A DNA stretch of 39,525 bases from Brevibacterium permense (GTDB taxonomy: Bacteria; Actinomycetota; Actinomycetes; Actinomycetales; Brevibacteriaceae). Under the pieces are notes generated by a model. The model had not been told where the DNA came from. It saw only the letters and a program-made list of their open reading frames with translations, and did no database searches. Shown piece by piece: positions 16,174-24,524 of the stretch (positions within the stretch are counted from its first letter, which is position 1; the number at the start of each line of letters is the position of its first letter). The translations under genes were made by a program, and so were the position numbers. Where the stretch lies: assembly GCF_013280495.1 (NCBI RefSeq), contig NZ_JABSSX010000019.1, positions 1 to 39,525 of the forward strand, in the 5' to 3' direction.

Positions 16174-17145
16174 ATGAACAACAGAGACAAGAGCGACGAG
16201 TCGCCGGCCGAGGAGAAGGCCCGTGACATTGCATCAGCACTGGACGAAGCGACGGAGCCGCTGGGCGGCACTTCGTCCATGGAATCTCACGCCGAAGTCG
16301 GATACACCGAAAACAACGTTGAGGAGCGTGCTCAGAACACGGCAGCGGAAGAAGGCGTGACGCTGCACCGCAATCCCGATGGTTCGCATACGGCGATCGA
16401 CGAATCGAAGGCCGGCGAAGCGACTCCGAGCTCAGGAACCGAGAACTCCGGAGCTACCGACGCTTCCCTTGCCCCGGGTATGGGTGCCTCGGTCGGCACC
16501 ACGTCCGAGCACGGCGGTATCTACAGCGCGCCCGGGATGGGCAACGCGGTCGGCAGTACGGCGGGAGCCGGCGCCGCGAGCACGGAAGCAGCAGCCTCCG
16601 CCACTGACGACACTGAAGCCGGCCAGGTATCCGCCGCGGGTGATGGGCAGAAGCCCGCAGGAGAGGCGGCGACAGACGAGCTCGACCGGGCCGACGTCGT
16701 CAAGATCCTGCGCGGTGGTGCTTCTGTCATGCTCGCGACCGCGCTCGCCGACGGCAAGATCCTCGCTCACCCCATGGCACCCCAGCAGGTCACCGAGGAT
16801 GCCGACGTCTGGTTCTTCCTCGCCCTCGACGGTGACCAAGCGAAGGCGCTGCAGACGAACCCCGAGGTCAATATCAGCCTCGCGGAGGCAGGCAACTGGC
16901 TGTCGGTGGCCGGGCGCGTGAAGTTCATCGACGACAAGGCCAAGGTCGATGAACTGTGGTCGGATTCCGCCAAGGCGTGGTTCGATGACCGCCGCGACCC
17001 GAACCTGGGACTCATCAAGGTCGTCACCCACTCCGCACAGCACTGGGGGCTGCCCGGTGGCAAGGCATCGGGCATATTCCGCATGGTCAGGTCCAAGCTC
17101 ACCGGAGACCGCCCGTCCGGCGGCACACAGACCACGGAACTCTGA
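16174..17145 (+). CDS. pyridoxamine-5'-phosphate-oxidase-like general stress protein with long disordered N-terminus
   Basis: Of 323 residues, the first 165 or so are low-complexity Ala, Gly, Thr, Ser and Glu with no predicted fold. They include two copies of an APGMG-x-xVGxT unit (APGMGASVGTT and APGMGNAVGST). The C-terminal part (about 170-315) is a flavin-reductase-like split barrel of the GSP26 / PNPOx family: ILRGGASVMLATALADGKILAHPM, DADVWFFLALDGDQ, NISLAEAGNWLSVAGRVKFIDD. Such proteins bind FMN or F420 and are stress-induced in other bacteria. I chose the ATG at 16174 over 16168 for ribosome-site spacing. The N-terminal extension is unusual for the family. Confidence 0.85.
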   Translation: MNNRDKSDESPAEEKARDIASALDEATEPLGGTSSMESHAEVGYTENNVEERAQNTAAEEGVTLHRNPDGSHTAIDESKAGEATPSSGTENSGATDASLAPGMGASVGTTSEHGGIYSAPGMGNAVGSTAGAGAASTEAAASATDDTEAGQVSAAGDGQKPAGEAATDELDRADVVKILRGGASVMLATALADGKILAHPMAPQQVTEDADVWFFLALDGDQAKALQTNPEVNISLAEAGNWLSVAGRVKFIDDKAKVDELWSDSAKAWFDDRRDPNLGLIKVVTHSAQHWGLPGGKASGIFRMVRSKLTGDRPSGGTQTTEL

Positions 17146-17166
17146 GCCGTGAGAGGTCAGGGGGCT

Positions 17167-17194
17167 CGGCACGACTGTTCTGCTGCCCGTGCCG
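17167..17194 (+). terminator. weak hairpin after the stress protein gene
   Basis: CGGCACG pairs with CGTGCCG across a 14-base loop about 20 bases after the stop; no T-run. Confidence 0.3.
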
Positions 17195-17231
17195 GGCGCC
17201 CCACCTCACCGCGAGCCGCCTCGGCGAGGCA

Positions 17232-17237
17232 TAGCAT
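17232..17237 (+). promoter_or_regulatory. possible leaderless -10 box of the reductase gene
   Basis: TAGCAT lies exactly six bases before the ATG at 17244. The GGAGG in the spacer means a leadered transcript from further upstream is also possible. Confidence 0.45.
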
Positions 17238-17243
17238 GGAGGC

Positions 17244-18557
17244 ATGAGCAAGCGGATCGTCATCATCGGTGCGGGACTGGCCGGCACGACCGCGGCGCGG
17301 GAGCTGAACGCGCGCGGTCAGGCCGTCACCGTGATCGACCCCCAAGCCGGCGAAACGTGTGAGCGGCCGCCGCTGTCCAAGCACCTCTTCGATGGTTCCC
17401 GCCACCACCTGCCGTACCACTTCGAATCGACAGATCACATCACCTTCGTCCGTGACCGGGCAGAAGAGATCACCCTCGCCGAGGCGGCCGCGGAGTCCCG
17501 CTACACAGCCGAGACCCAGCGCCACCCCCATCGGCTGGCGAACGACCACGCCACCGCCGGCACCATCCATCTGGCGTCGGGGGAGTCCATCGACTTCACC
17601 CACTGCATCCTCGCCACCGGGATGGAGGCGAACCGCCCCGAAGTCCCCGCCTACCCGGACGCCCTGCCGGTCTATGACCTCGGCGACGCCGAATGGATCC
17701 TTGAACGTGTGAACAACGCGACCGAGGCCCTCGACGTCGGGGTGCTGGGCTCCGGTTATCTCGGAATGGAAGTGGCCGCCTCAGCGGTGGCGGCGGGACA
17801 CCACGCTACGGTCTATCTGCGCGGGGGCGAGCCCCTGCGTAAGCAGCTCTCTGCTCCGGTGCGGCAGGCTCTGTTCGAGAAGCACAAGGCCGCCGGAGTC
17901 GAATTCGTCACCCACACCGCGAGCCCGGACGACATCCCGGCCGATGTTCACGACCTGTTCATCACCAGCGTCGGAGCCCGCCCTCGGCTGATCCCGATCG
18001 ACGGCCACCGCCCCGCTCATGCATGGGGCGTGGATGAGAGTTTGGCAACATCCCATCCGGGTGTCTTCGCCGCCGGCGACTGTGCCATCGTCACCGCCGG
18101 GCGCTATGCACTCGACCACCCATGGGCCTGTGAACCGGTGGCCGAAAGCCACGGAAAATTCCTCGCCGAACTCCTCAGTGAGGGACCGGAAAAGGCATCG
18201 ATCCATGGTGTTAACGACGCGGAATCTGCTTCATGTCGTGGGCCGGAAGACGGTCCGAAAGTCTGGTCCGACGTCCCCTGGCATTGGAGTTTCCAAGGCC
18301 CGGAGAAGGTGTTCACGGCGGGCCTGACGAGCCCCGACGCCGGCGACACGATCATCCGACACGACCCCAGCGGGGCGAAGTTCCAGGTCTTCCACTTCGA
18401 TGGACTCGACCCAGAGTCGAAGCTCATCGGTGTCGAGACATTCAACTGGCCGCCGATGCAGGCGGCCGCCCGACGGGTACTCGGCGGTAATAAAATTCCG
18501 ACGCGGGCCCAACTCGAGGACCCCGCCTTCGACTTCAAGGCTCACAGCCGACTGTGA
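17244..18557 (+). CDS. FAD-dependent NAD(P)H:ferredoxin/rubredoxin reductase
   Basis: The 437-residue product has the two-dinucleotide-fold layout of oxygenase-coupled reductases. The N-terminal FAD motif is IVIIGAGLAGTTAA (5-18). CERPPLSKHLF (about residue 37) is typical of putidaredoxin-reductase-like enzymes. The NAD(P) motif is VLGSGYLGMEVA (about 168), and GVFAAGDCAIV contacts FAD. A C-terminal reductase domain follows (about 335-430; WHWSFQGPEKVFTAGL). It would carry electrons from NAD(P)H to a small iron-sulfur protein; no partner gene is adjacent. A TAGCAT box lies six bases before the ATG and GGAGG lies between, so it could start either leaderless or by ribosome binding. The gene ends 71 bases before the ABC exporter. 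Confidence 0.85.
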   Translation: MSKRIVIIGAGLAGTTAARELNARGQAVTVIDPQAGETCERPPLSKHLFDGSRHHLPYHFESTDHITFVRDRAEEITLAEAAAESRYTAETQRHPHRLANDHATAGTIHLASGESIDFTHCILATGMEANRPEVPAYPDALPVYDLGDAEWILERVNNATEALDVGVLGSGYLGMEVAASAVAAGHHATVYLRGGEPLRKQLSAPVRQALFEKHKAAGVEFVTHTASPDDIPADVHDLFITSVGARPRLIPIDGHRPAHAWGVDESLATSHPGVFAAGDCAIVTAGRYALDHPWACEPVAESHGKFLAELLSEGPEKASIHGVNDAESASCRGPEDGPKVWSDVPWHWSFQGPEKVFTAGLTSPDAGDTIIRHDPSGAKFQVFHFDGLDPESKLIGVETFNWPPMQAAARRVLGGNKIPTRAQLEDPAFDFKAHSRL

Positions 18558-18628
18558 GTCTGCGCTAGTCTCATCCCGTAGACTCTTTCTGTTCTATCCC
18601 CAGTCGCCGACGAGAGAATTTTCTGTTC

Positions 18629-19486
18629 ATGGATATGGCCAGGCTTGCTGCCGAGCACGGACTCGAGAGAGTGGGTGGACGGCCGTCTCTGCCCCAGTAC
18701 GTCAAACAGCTTCTCAACCGAAGCGACTTCACGTACACGCTTGCGAAGTACCGGATGCAGTCCGAGAACGAGCGCAACCGCCTCGGCATGGCTTGGGTGC
18801 TCCTGCGCCCATCATTCTCGGCTCTGATCTACGGCACGGTCTTCGGCGTTATCATGCAGGGAGCGACTGCTCGACCGCCGGACTTCGCGCCATTCGTCGT
18901 GATCGGCGTCTTCATCCTCGAATTCTTCAACACCTCGATGAACGGCGGCGCGAAGTCGATCATCTCGAATGCCTCGCTCGTCCAATCGCTGCCGTTTCCG
19001 CGCATTGTCCTGCCGATCGCTAAGGTGTTCCAGAACCTGCTCGACTTCATCCCCACCCTCCTCTTCATGGCGCTCATCGTCATCATCTTCGGCGCGCGTC
19101 CTGATTGGGACTGGTTCCTCTTCATCCCGCTGGTTTTCCTGTTCTGGGTCTTCAACCAGGGTGTGGCGTTCATCTTCGCCCGCGCGACGGTCCACTTCCG
19201 TGATCTCTCCCAGGTCACCCCATTCATCTCCCGAATGATCTTCTACACCTCGGGCGTCTTCTTCGACCTCAAGGTCATGGTCGACAAGATCGACCCGTCC
19301 CTGCAGCCCTTCGCCGATTGGCAGCCGATCAACAATGTGCTGTCCATCGCTCGCGGCATCCTCATGAAAGACGGGGTCGTTCCCTACGACTACTTCTGGC
19401 ACCTGGCCATCTGGGCGTTCGGCATCTTCATCATCGGCTTCGTGTTCTTCTGGCAGGCCGAGGAAAGGTTTGGTCGTGATGAGTGA
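18629..19486 (+). CDS. ABC-2 type polysaccharide/teichoic acid exporter, permease
   Basis: This 285-residue protein resembles TagG/RfbA-type ABC-2 permeases: a cytoplasmic N-terminus with SDFTYTLAKYRMQSENERNRLGMAWVLLRP, then about six membrane segments including GVIMQGATARPPDFAPFVVIGVFILEFFNTSMNGGAKSIISNASLVQSLPFPR, where the SLVQ...PFPR stretch is the family's coupling region. It works with the ATPase directly after (eight-base overlap) to flip lipid-linked wall polymers outward. The start is not certain; an in-frame ATG lies two codons downstream and the ribosome site is weak. Confidence 0.88.
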   Translation: MDMARLAAEHGLERVGGRPSLPQYVKQLLNRSDFTYTLAKYRMQSENERNRLGMAWVLLRPSFSALIYGTVFGVIMQGATARPPDFAPFVVIGVFILEFFNTSMNGGAKSIISNASLVQSLPFPRIVLPIAKVFQNLLDFIPTLLFMALIVIIFGARPDWDWFLFIPLVFLFWVFNQGVAFIFARATVHFRDLSQVTPFISRMIFYTSGVFFDLKVMVDKIDPSLQPFADWQPINNVLSIARGILMKDGVVPYDYFWHLAIWAFGIFIIGFVFFWQAEERFGRDE

Positions 19487-20297
19487 CGAGAATTCGTACG
19501 ACACAGGCAGCCTCCCCGAGGTGACCCGGAACAGCCCGCCCGTCGTCGTCTGCGACAACGTCCACGTCCGCTACAAGACCCTGGCCACGGGCAAGAAGCT
19601 CAAGCTGGGCAGCAAAGATGTGATGACGAGAAAGCGGGAACTGAGGGAGGTTCACGCCCTCAAAGGGATCAGCTTCGTCGCTCACAAGAATGAATCGATC
19701 GGCATCATCGGCAGCAACGGCTCCGGCAAGTCCACGCTCATGCGGTCGATCACCGGGCTGACCCCGACCTCCGAGGGCGCGATCTATGCGACGTCACGGC
19801 CGAACCTCCTCGGTGTCGGTGCCGCACTGATCCCGGATCTCTCCGGTGCTCGCAATATCATCCTCGGTTCTCTGGCTCTGGGGCTCACTCGCGACGAGAT
19901 CGATGCGAAGTTCGACGACATCGTCGAGTTCACCGGGCTTGAGGACTTCATCGACCTGCCGATGCGCACGTACTCATCGGGTATGTCCCAGCGTCTGAAG
20001 TTCGCGATCGCGACCTCGGTGCAGCACGAGATCCTCATCGTCGATGAGGCACTCAACGTCGGTGACAAGAAGTTCCGTGATCGTTCCGAGGGCCGAATCC
20101 GCGCCATCCGTGAGAACGCCGGTACCGTCTTTCTCGTCTCGCACTCGATGCGCACGATCAAGGACACGTGCAACCGCGCGCTGTGGATCGAAAAGGGCGA
20201 ACTGATCGCCGACGGTCCGGCGCTTGAAGTCATCCGCAAATACCAGGCCTTCACCAAGGCCGAGAAGGCGAAGGAAACCGAGGAAGAGCCGGGCTGA
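19479..20297 (+). CDS. ABC exporter ATPase of the TagH/RfbB type
   Basis: The 272-residue ATPase carries Walker A GSNGSGKST (78-86), the signature TYSSGMSQRLKF, Walker B ILIVDEALNVGD and the switch histidine in VSHSM. The 30-odd residue insertion before Walker A (KKLKLGSKDVMTRKRELREVHALKG) is typical of polysaccharide exporters. There is no C-terminal carbohydrate-binding domain, so it resembles a minimal teichoic-acid exporter. I chose the ATG at 19479 overlapping the permease stop region, with GAGGAAAGG upstream. An intrinsic terminator follows. The LCP ligase at 11046 would act on the product of such an exporter. Confidence 0.9.
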   Translation: MSDENSYDTGSLPEVTRNSPPVVVCDNVHVRYKTLATGKKLKLGSKDVMTRKRELREVHALKGISFVAHKNESIGIIGSNGSGKSTLMRSITGLTPTSEGAIYATSRPNLLGVGAALIPDLSGARNIILGSLALGLTRDEIDAKFDDIVEFTGLEDFIDLPMRTYSSGMSQRLKFAIATSVQHEILIVDEALNVGDKKFRDRSEGRIRAIRENAGTVFLVSHSMRTIKDTCNRALWIEKGELIADGPALEVIRKYQAFTKAEKAKETEEEPG

Positions 20298-20333
20298 GCC
20301 CCGGTCTGCCCTGCCTGCGCCCCCTTGCGAATT

Positions 20334-20366
20334 CGGCCCCGTCCTCAGCAGAGGACGGGGCCGTTT
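20334..20366. terminator. bidirectional intrinsic terminator
   Basis: A perfect 12-base stem (CGGCCCCGTCCT) with loop CAGCAG, then TTT. It stands between the converging ABC ATPase gene (ends 20297) and the minus-strand UvrA paralogue (ends 20398). Confidence 0.88.
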
Positions 20367-20397
20367 CCACTACCGCATTTCTTTCATCCCACTTCGG

Positions 20398-22920
20398 TCA
20401 GCGCACCTCGTCGAGGTGCCCCTTGAGGTACTTGCCGGTCACGCTGTCGGAGGCATCCGCGATCTGCTGCGGGGTTCCCGTCGCGACGATCTGTCCGCCA
20501 TCCTGACCTCCGCCGGGACCGAGGTCGATGACCCAATCGGCGTTGGCGATCATGTCGAGATCGTGTTCGATGACGAGAACCGTTCCACCTTGGTCGAGCA
20601 GCTGTTGGAAGACGCGCACGAGCACACCCACATCCTCGGGGTGCAGGCCCACCGTCGGTTCGTCGAAGACGAAGAGCGTGTGCTCCTGTGACTTCCCGAG
20701 CTCGGTGGCGAGCTTGAGTCGCTGCGCCTCTCCGCCGGAGAGCGCCGGGGTCGCCTCGTGGAGGGTGAGATAGCCGAGTCCCACATCGGCCAGCGCTCTC
20801 AGCCGGGCGTGGACCTTGCGCATCTCGGCAAGGTGGGGGAGCGCCTCGGCGACGGTCATCGCCAACAGTTCCGGCAGCGATAGCGGCTGGCCATCGGCGT
20901 CCGAGGCACGGCGATACTCCTCCGCATCCGGACTGTACCGACGGCCTTCGCAGTCCGGGCAGGGGATGTCGACGTCGGGGAGGAACTGCACATCGAGGGT
21001 GATCTCGCCGGTGCCTTCGCATTTCGGGCAGCGCAGCGATCCCGTGTTGTACGAGAAGTCCCCGGCCGTCAGCGCGGCATCCTTCGCGGAACCGAGCCGA
21101 GCATAGGCGCGGCGAAGGTCATCGAGCACCCCGGAATAGGTCGCCACGGTGGAGCGGACGTTGATGCCGATCGGGGTGGCGTCGACAACGTTGACCCGGT
21201 CGATTCCGTCGGCGTCGATCTCACGCACATGACCGGGCCGCGAACGTTCATCGGCGGCTTTGAGCGCGGGGACGAGACTGTCGAGGACAAGGGTGGTCTT
21301 GCCCGATCCGGACACACCCGTGACGACGGTCAGCCGCTGCCGTGGGATCTCCGCGTCGAGGGCGTGGACCGTGTGGATCGGTGCTGTGCGTAATCGGATC
21401 CGACCGTGATCGAAGGTCGCAGAGGCGACCGCGGGGTTGCGCACAAGTGTTTCGGCACGTCCGGTGAGGTAGGGGCCGATGCGGGATTCGTCGGTGTTGT
21501 CGAGGTCGGCGACAGTGCCGGTGGCCACGACCGTGCCGCCGTCACGTCCGGACCCGGGGCCGATCTCGATGAGGTGGTCGGCTTCGCGGAGGACCAGCGG
21601 GTCGTGGTCGACCATGACGACAGAGTTGCCCTCGTCAAGGAGATCGGTGATGACACCCTGCAGGCCCGCGATGTTCGAGGGGTGGAGGCCGATCGAGGGT
21701 TCGTCGAGGACATAGAGGACCCCGGTGGTCTCATTGCGCACTGCGCGGGCGAGTTGCACGCGTTGGCGTTCACCGGTCGACAGGGACGAACCTGCCCGGT
21801 CGAGGGCGAGGTACCCGAGGCCGAGGTCGAGCAGCCGGCGTACCATGCCGAGCAGAGTGTCCACCAACGATCTGGCCATGGACTGCATCGATGCGGGGAG
21901 CCCGGCCGGAACGTCCGTGGCCCAGTCCACGAGTTCGGCGAGGGTCATGGCGGTCGCCTCGGCGAGGCCGATGTCACCGATGCGCGGCGCACGGGCGGCA
22001 GGGGAGAGGCGGGTGCCTTCGCAGTCGGGGCAGACCTGCTCGGAGAGGAACCGGCTGACCCTGGCGAAGCGCTTCTCGTTGTCCGCACGTTTGAGTTCCT
22101 CGGTTACCGTCAGTCGGGCGTTGCGGAAGGTGAAGTCGAGGTCGTGGAGCCCCTTCTTCGAGGTGACCGTGATGTGCTTCTTCTCCTCGGGGCCGGCGAA
22201 GACGATCTCGCGCTCCCAGTCCTCGAGGTCGCGCCAGGGCACGTCGGTGCGGACGCCGAATTCGCGGGCGATCTGCGGCTGGACGTTGAAGCCGAACATC
22301 TGCCAGGGGATGACGGTGCCGTCGTCGATCGACATGTCGAGGTCGCGGATGAGGGAGGCGTCATCGACCTCTCTGATGGTGCCGATGCCCTCGCAGCGGG
22401 GACAGGCTCCACCGGAATTGAAGGCGAGCTCCTCGGCGCCGGGAGCATGGACGGTCGCACCGCATTCGGGGCAGTCGAACGGCTCCTCGGCGGCGACGTT
22501 GAGGGTCGGTTCCTGCCGGTGCCCGTTCGGGCAGAGGTGGGAGGCCAGCCGAGAGAACATCAGGCGAACGACGTTGAGCAGCTCGGTCGAGGTGCCGAAC
22601 GTCGAGCGGACCCCGGGGACTCCGGGCCGTTGCCGCAGAGCGAGGGCGGCGGGGATGTGACGGACAGTCTCGACGTCGGCGCGGGCTGCTTGAGCCATGC
22701 GTCGACGAGTGTACGTCGACAGTGCTTCGATATAGCGGCGGGAGCCTTCGGCATAGAGGACTCCCATGGCCAGGGAGGACTTGCCCGAACCGGAGACGCC
22801 GGCGATGGCGACGAGGGTATTCAGAGGGACGTCGACGTCGATGTTCTGCAGGTTGTGCACGCGGGCGCCGCGCACCTCGACCGCTGTGGCAGGGGCAGTG
22901 TTTCGGGCTTCGGTCGACAT
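20398..22920 (-). CDS. UvrA paralogue (class II / drug-resistance-type ABC excinuclease ATPase)
   Basis: The 840-residue product has two ABC ATPase halves: Walker A at 41-49 (GVSGSGKSS) and later GVSGSGKTT, and signature motifs LSTGERQRVQL and LSGGEAQRLKL. It has zinc-binding CxxC pairs (CPECG, CPRCEG, CPDCEG, CPKCEG, CPDCEG). It is about 110 residues shorter than housekeeping UvrA, which matches the short paralogues (UvrA2/DrrC-like) linked to tolerance of DNA-intercalating antibiotics; damage recognition with UvrB is uncertain. The first signature has Thr where Gly is normal. I chose the ATG at 22920, with TACGAT six bases upstream (leaderless). The upstream ATG at 22959 has a ribosome site overlapping it. 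Confidence 0.88.
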   Translation of the reverse strand: MSTEARNTAPATAVEVRGARVHNLQNIDVDVPLNTLVAIAGVSGSGKSSLAMGVLYAEGSRRYIEALSTYTRRRMAQAARADVETVRHIPAALALRQRPGVPGVRSTFGTSTELLNVVRLMFSRLASHLCPNGHRQEPTLNVAAEEPFDCPECGATVHAPGAEELAFNSGGACPRCEGIGTIREVDDASLIRDLDMSIDDGTVIPWQMFGFNVQPQIAREFGVRTDVPWRDLEDWEREIVFAGPEEKKHITVTSKKGLHDLDFTFRNARLTVTEELKRADNEKRFARVSRFLSEQVCPDCEGTRLSPAARAPRIGDIGLAEATAMTLAELVDWATDVPAGLPASMQSMARSLVDTLLGMVRRLLDLGLGYLALDRAGSSLSTGERQRVQLARAVRNETTGVLYVLDEPSIGLHPSNIAGLQGVITDLLDEGNSVVMVDHDPLVLREADHLIEIGPGSGRDGGTVVATGTVADLDNTDESRIGPYLTGRAETLVRNPAVASATFDHGRIRLRTAPIHTVHALDAEIPRQRLTVVTGVSGSGKTTLVLDSLVPALKAADERSRPGHVREIDADGIDRVNVVDATPIGINVRSTVATYSGVLDDLRRAYARLGSAKDAALTAGDFSYNTGSLRCPKCEGTGEITLDVQFLPDVDIPCPDCEGRRYSPDAEEYRRASDADGQPLSLPELLAMTVAEALPHLAEMRKVHARLRALADVGLGYLTLHEATPALSGGEAQRLKLATELGKSQEHTLFVFDEPTVGLHPEDVGVLVRVFQQLLDQGGTVLVIEHDLDMIANADWVIDLGPGGGQDGGQIVATGTPQQIADASDSVTGKYLKGHLDEVR

Positions 22921-23177
22921 ACCATGATCGTAACAACCGGCGCTGACAGGACTCGTCATCTCCTGAGACCGCCTTTGCGACCGGATATGGCCGGACTACA
23001 ATCGTGTCGCTGACGAGAACAGGGGCATACTTGTCAGATCAGAGACTCCGACCAGGTCTGTGAATAAGCAACATCCGCCCCGGGTGACGAGCAACGGTGC
23101 CTGCATCCTGCAAGCCCACGATCCACCACCGGCTTCGCCAACCACGGCATCCGGGCACCTACAAGAAGAGGCACACG
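22921..23177. other. divergent promoter region, UvrA paralogue / MHS symporter
   Basis: It contains the leaderless promoter of the UvrA paralogue (ATCGTA at 22927-22932 on the plus strand) and AAGAAGAGG before the symporter ATG. No other gene is seen. Confidence 0.4.
22927..22932 (-). promoter_or_regulatory. leaderless -10 box of the UvrA paralogue
   Basis: TACGAT on the minus strand lies exactly six bases before the ATG at 22920; it supports this start over the one at 22959. Confidence 0.5.
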
Positions 23178-24449
23178 ATGACTGAGACACCCGTCGAGTC
23201 CCGCGAAGACAAGTCGCGGGCCCGCAAGGCCGTAGTTGCGGCCGGACTGGGCAACGCCCTCGAATGGTATGACATCATCCTGTTCGGGTTCATGGCCACC
23301 TCGATCACCGCGGTCTTCTACCCGGGCGAAGGCCTGTCCGCGCAGCTGATGACTTGGGCGACCTTCGCCATCACCTTCGTCGTCCGTCCCCTGGGCGCGA
23401 TCATCATCGGCCGCTACTCGGACAAGCACGGCCGCAAATCGGCCTTGTCGCTGACGATCGGTCTGATGACCCTCGGCGTGTTCATCATCGTCATCCTGCC
23501 CGGCGAAGCGACCATCGGCATCTGGGGCGCGATCGGCCTCATCATCGCCCGCATCATCCAGGGCATCGCCGCCGGCGGCGAATTCGGATCGGCCACAGCC
23601 TTCCTCACCGAGAACGCCAAGCGCGGCAAGGCCTACTACGCCTCCTTCCAGACCGCCACCCAGGGCATCTCGATGTTCCTGGCCGCCGGAATCTCGTGGA
23701 TTCTCAGCTCGGCACTGAGCGAAGAAGCACTCCACTCCTGGGGCTGGCGCGTGGCCTTCGCCCTCGGCCTGCTCCTCGGGCCCGTCGGCTGGTACATCCG
23801 CTCGAAGATGGACGACACTCCCGAGTTCAAGGCCGCCGAGAAGACCGACAGTCCGCTCCGCGTCCTCCTCGGCGAGAACTTCGGTCGCCTGTTCTCCGCG
23901 TTCCTCGTCATCGCGATGGCCACGATCTCGGTCTACCTCATCACCTACCTGCCGCAGTTCGCCGTCACCAACCTCGGCCTCGACGCCTGGGCGGCATTCC
24001 CCGGCGCCGTCGTCGCCGGCCTCATCACCCTCATCGGCGCCCCGTACGCCGGCCGCCTGGCCGACCGGGTGGGACCGACGACCGTGATGATCCCGACCGC
24101 GATCGTGGGCATCATCGTTGGCTGGCCGATGTTCATCCTCCTGGAAGCTAACCCTACGATTCCCGTCCTCACTCTCTGTGAGGCGATCGTCGGTCTGTTC
24201 ATGGTCTTCTACTTCGGCCCGATGCCGGCACTGCTGTCCGAACTGTTCCCCGTCAAGGTGCGCAGCTCCGGCATGACCATCGCCTACAGCTTCGGTGTCG
24301 CGATCTTCGGCGGCTTCGCCCCGCTCATCCTCACCGCGCTGCTCGGCGCGACCGGTCTGCTGACCGTGCCCGGCTTCTACTACGCGGGGCTGTCGCTGCT
24401 GTCCCTCATCGGCGTGATCATGGCCCGGAAGCTCTACAGCCAGCGCTGA
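23178..24449 (+). CDS. MFS symporter of the metabolite:H+ (MHS) family
   Basis: The 423-residue protein has the hallmarks of the MHS subfamily (ShiA, KgtP, ProP types): GNALEWYDIILFGF at residues 25-38, VRPLGAIIIGRYSDKHGRKSAL in the helix 2-3 loop, and RIIQGIAAGGEFGSATAFLTENA in helix 4. About twelve helices follow. Typical substrates are dicarboxylates, shikimate or betaine; which one cannot be read here. The ATG at 23178 has AAGAAGAGG upstream. An intrinsic-type terminator follows. Confidence 0.88.
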   Translation: MTETPVESREDKSRARKAVVAAGLGNALEWYDIILFGFMATSITAVFYPGEGLSAQLMTWATFAITFVVRPLGAIIIGRYSDKHGRKSALSLTIGLMTLGVFIIVILPGEATIGIWGAIGLIIARIIQGIAAGGEFGSATAFLTENAKRGKAYYASFQTATQGISMFLAAGISWILSSALSEEALHSWGWRVAFALGLLLGPVGWYIRSKMDDTPEFKAAEKTDSPLRVLLGENFGRLFSAFLVIAMATISVYLITYLPQFAVTNLGLDAWAAFPGAVVAGLITLIGAPYAGRLADRVGPTTVMIPTAIVGIIVGWPMFILLEANPTIPVLTLCEAIVGLFMVFYFGPMPALLSELFPVKVRSSGMTIAYSFGVAIFGGFAPLILTALLGATGLLTVPGFYYAGLSLLSLIGVIMARKLYSQR

Positions 24450-24462
24450 CCAAACGGCAAAA

Positions 24463-24508
24463 GCGAACAGACCCGACCCCGCGATTGTGCGGAGTCGGGT
24501 CCGTTCGC
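24463..24508. terminator. bidirectional terminator between MHS symporter and TSUP genes
   Basis: A stem of about 20 bases with two mismatches, GCGAAC...GTTCGC outside and GACCCGAC/GTCGGGTC inside, lies between the convergent genes ending at 24449 and 24525. Confidence 0.8.
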
Positions 24509-24524
24509 GTGTTCCTGCCGAGCT

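Noticed and set aside
21406..23013. 535-codon plus-strand frame opposite the UvrA paralogue
   Set aside because: Antisense shadow with Gly/Glu/Val-rich composition.
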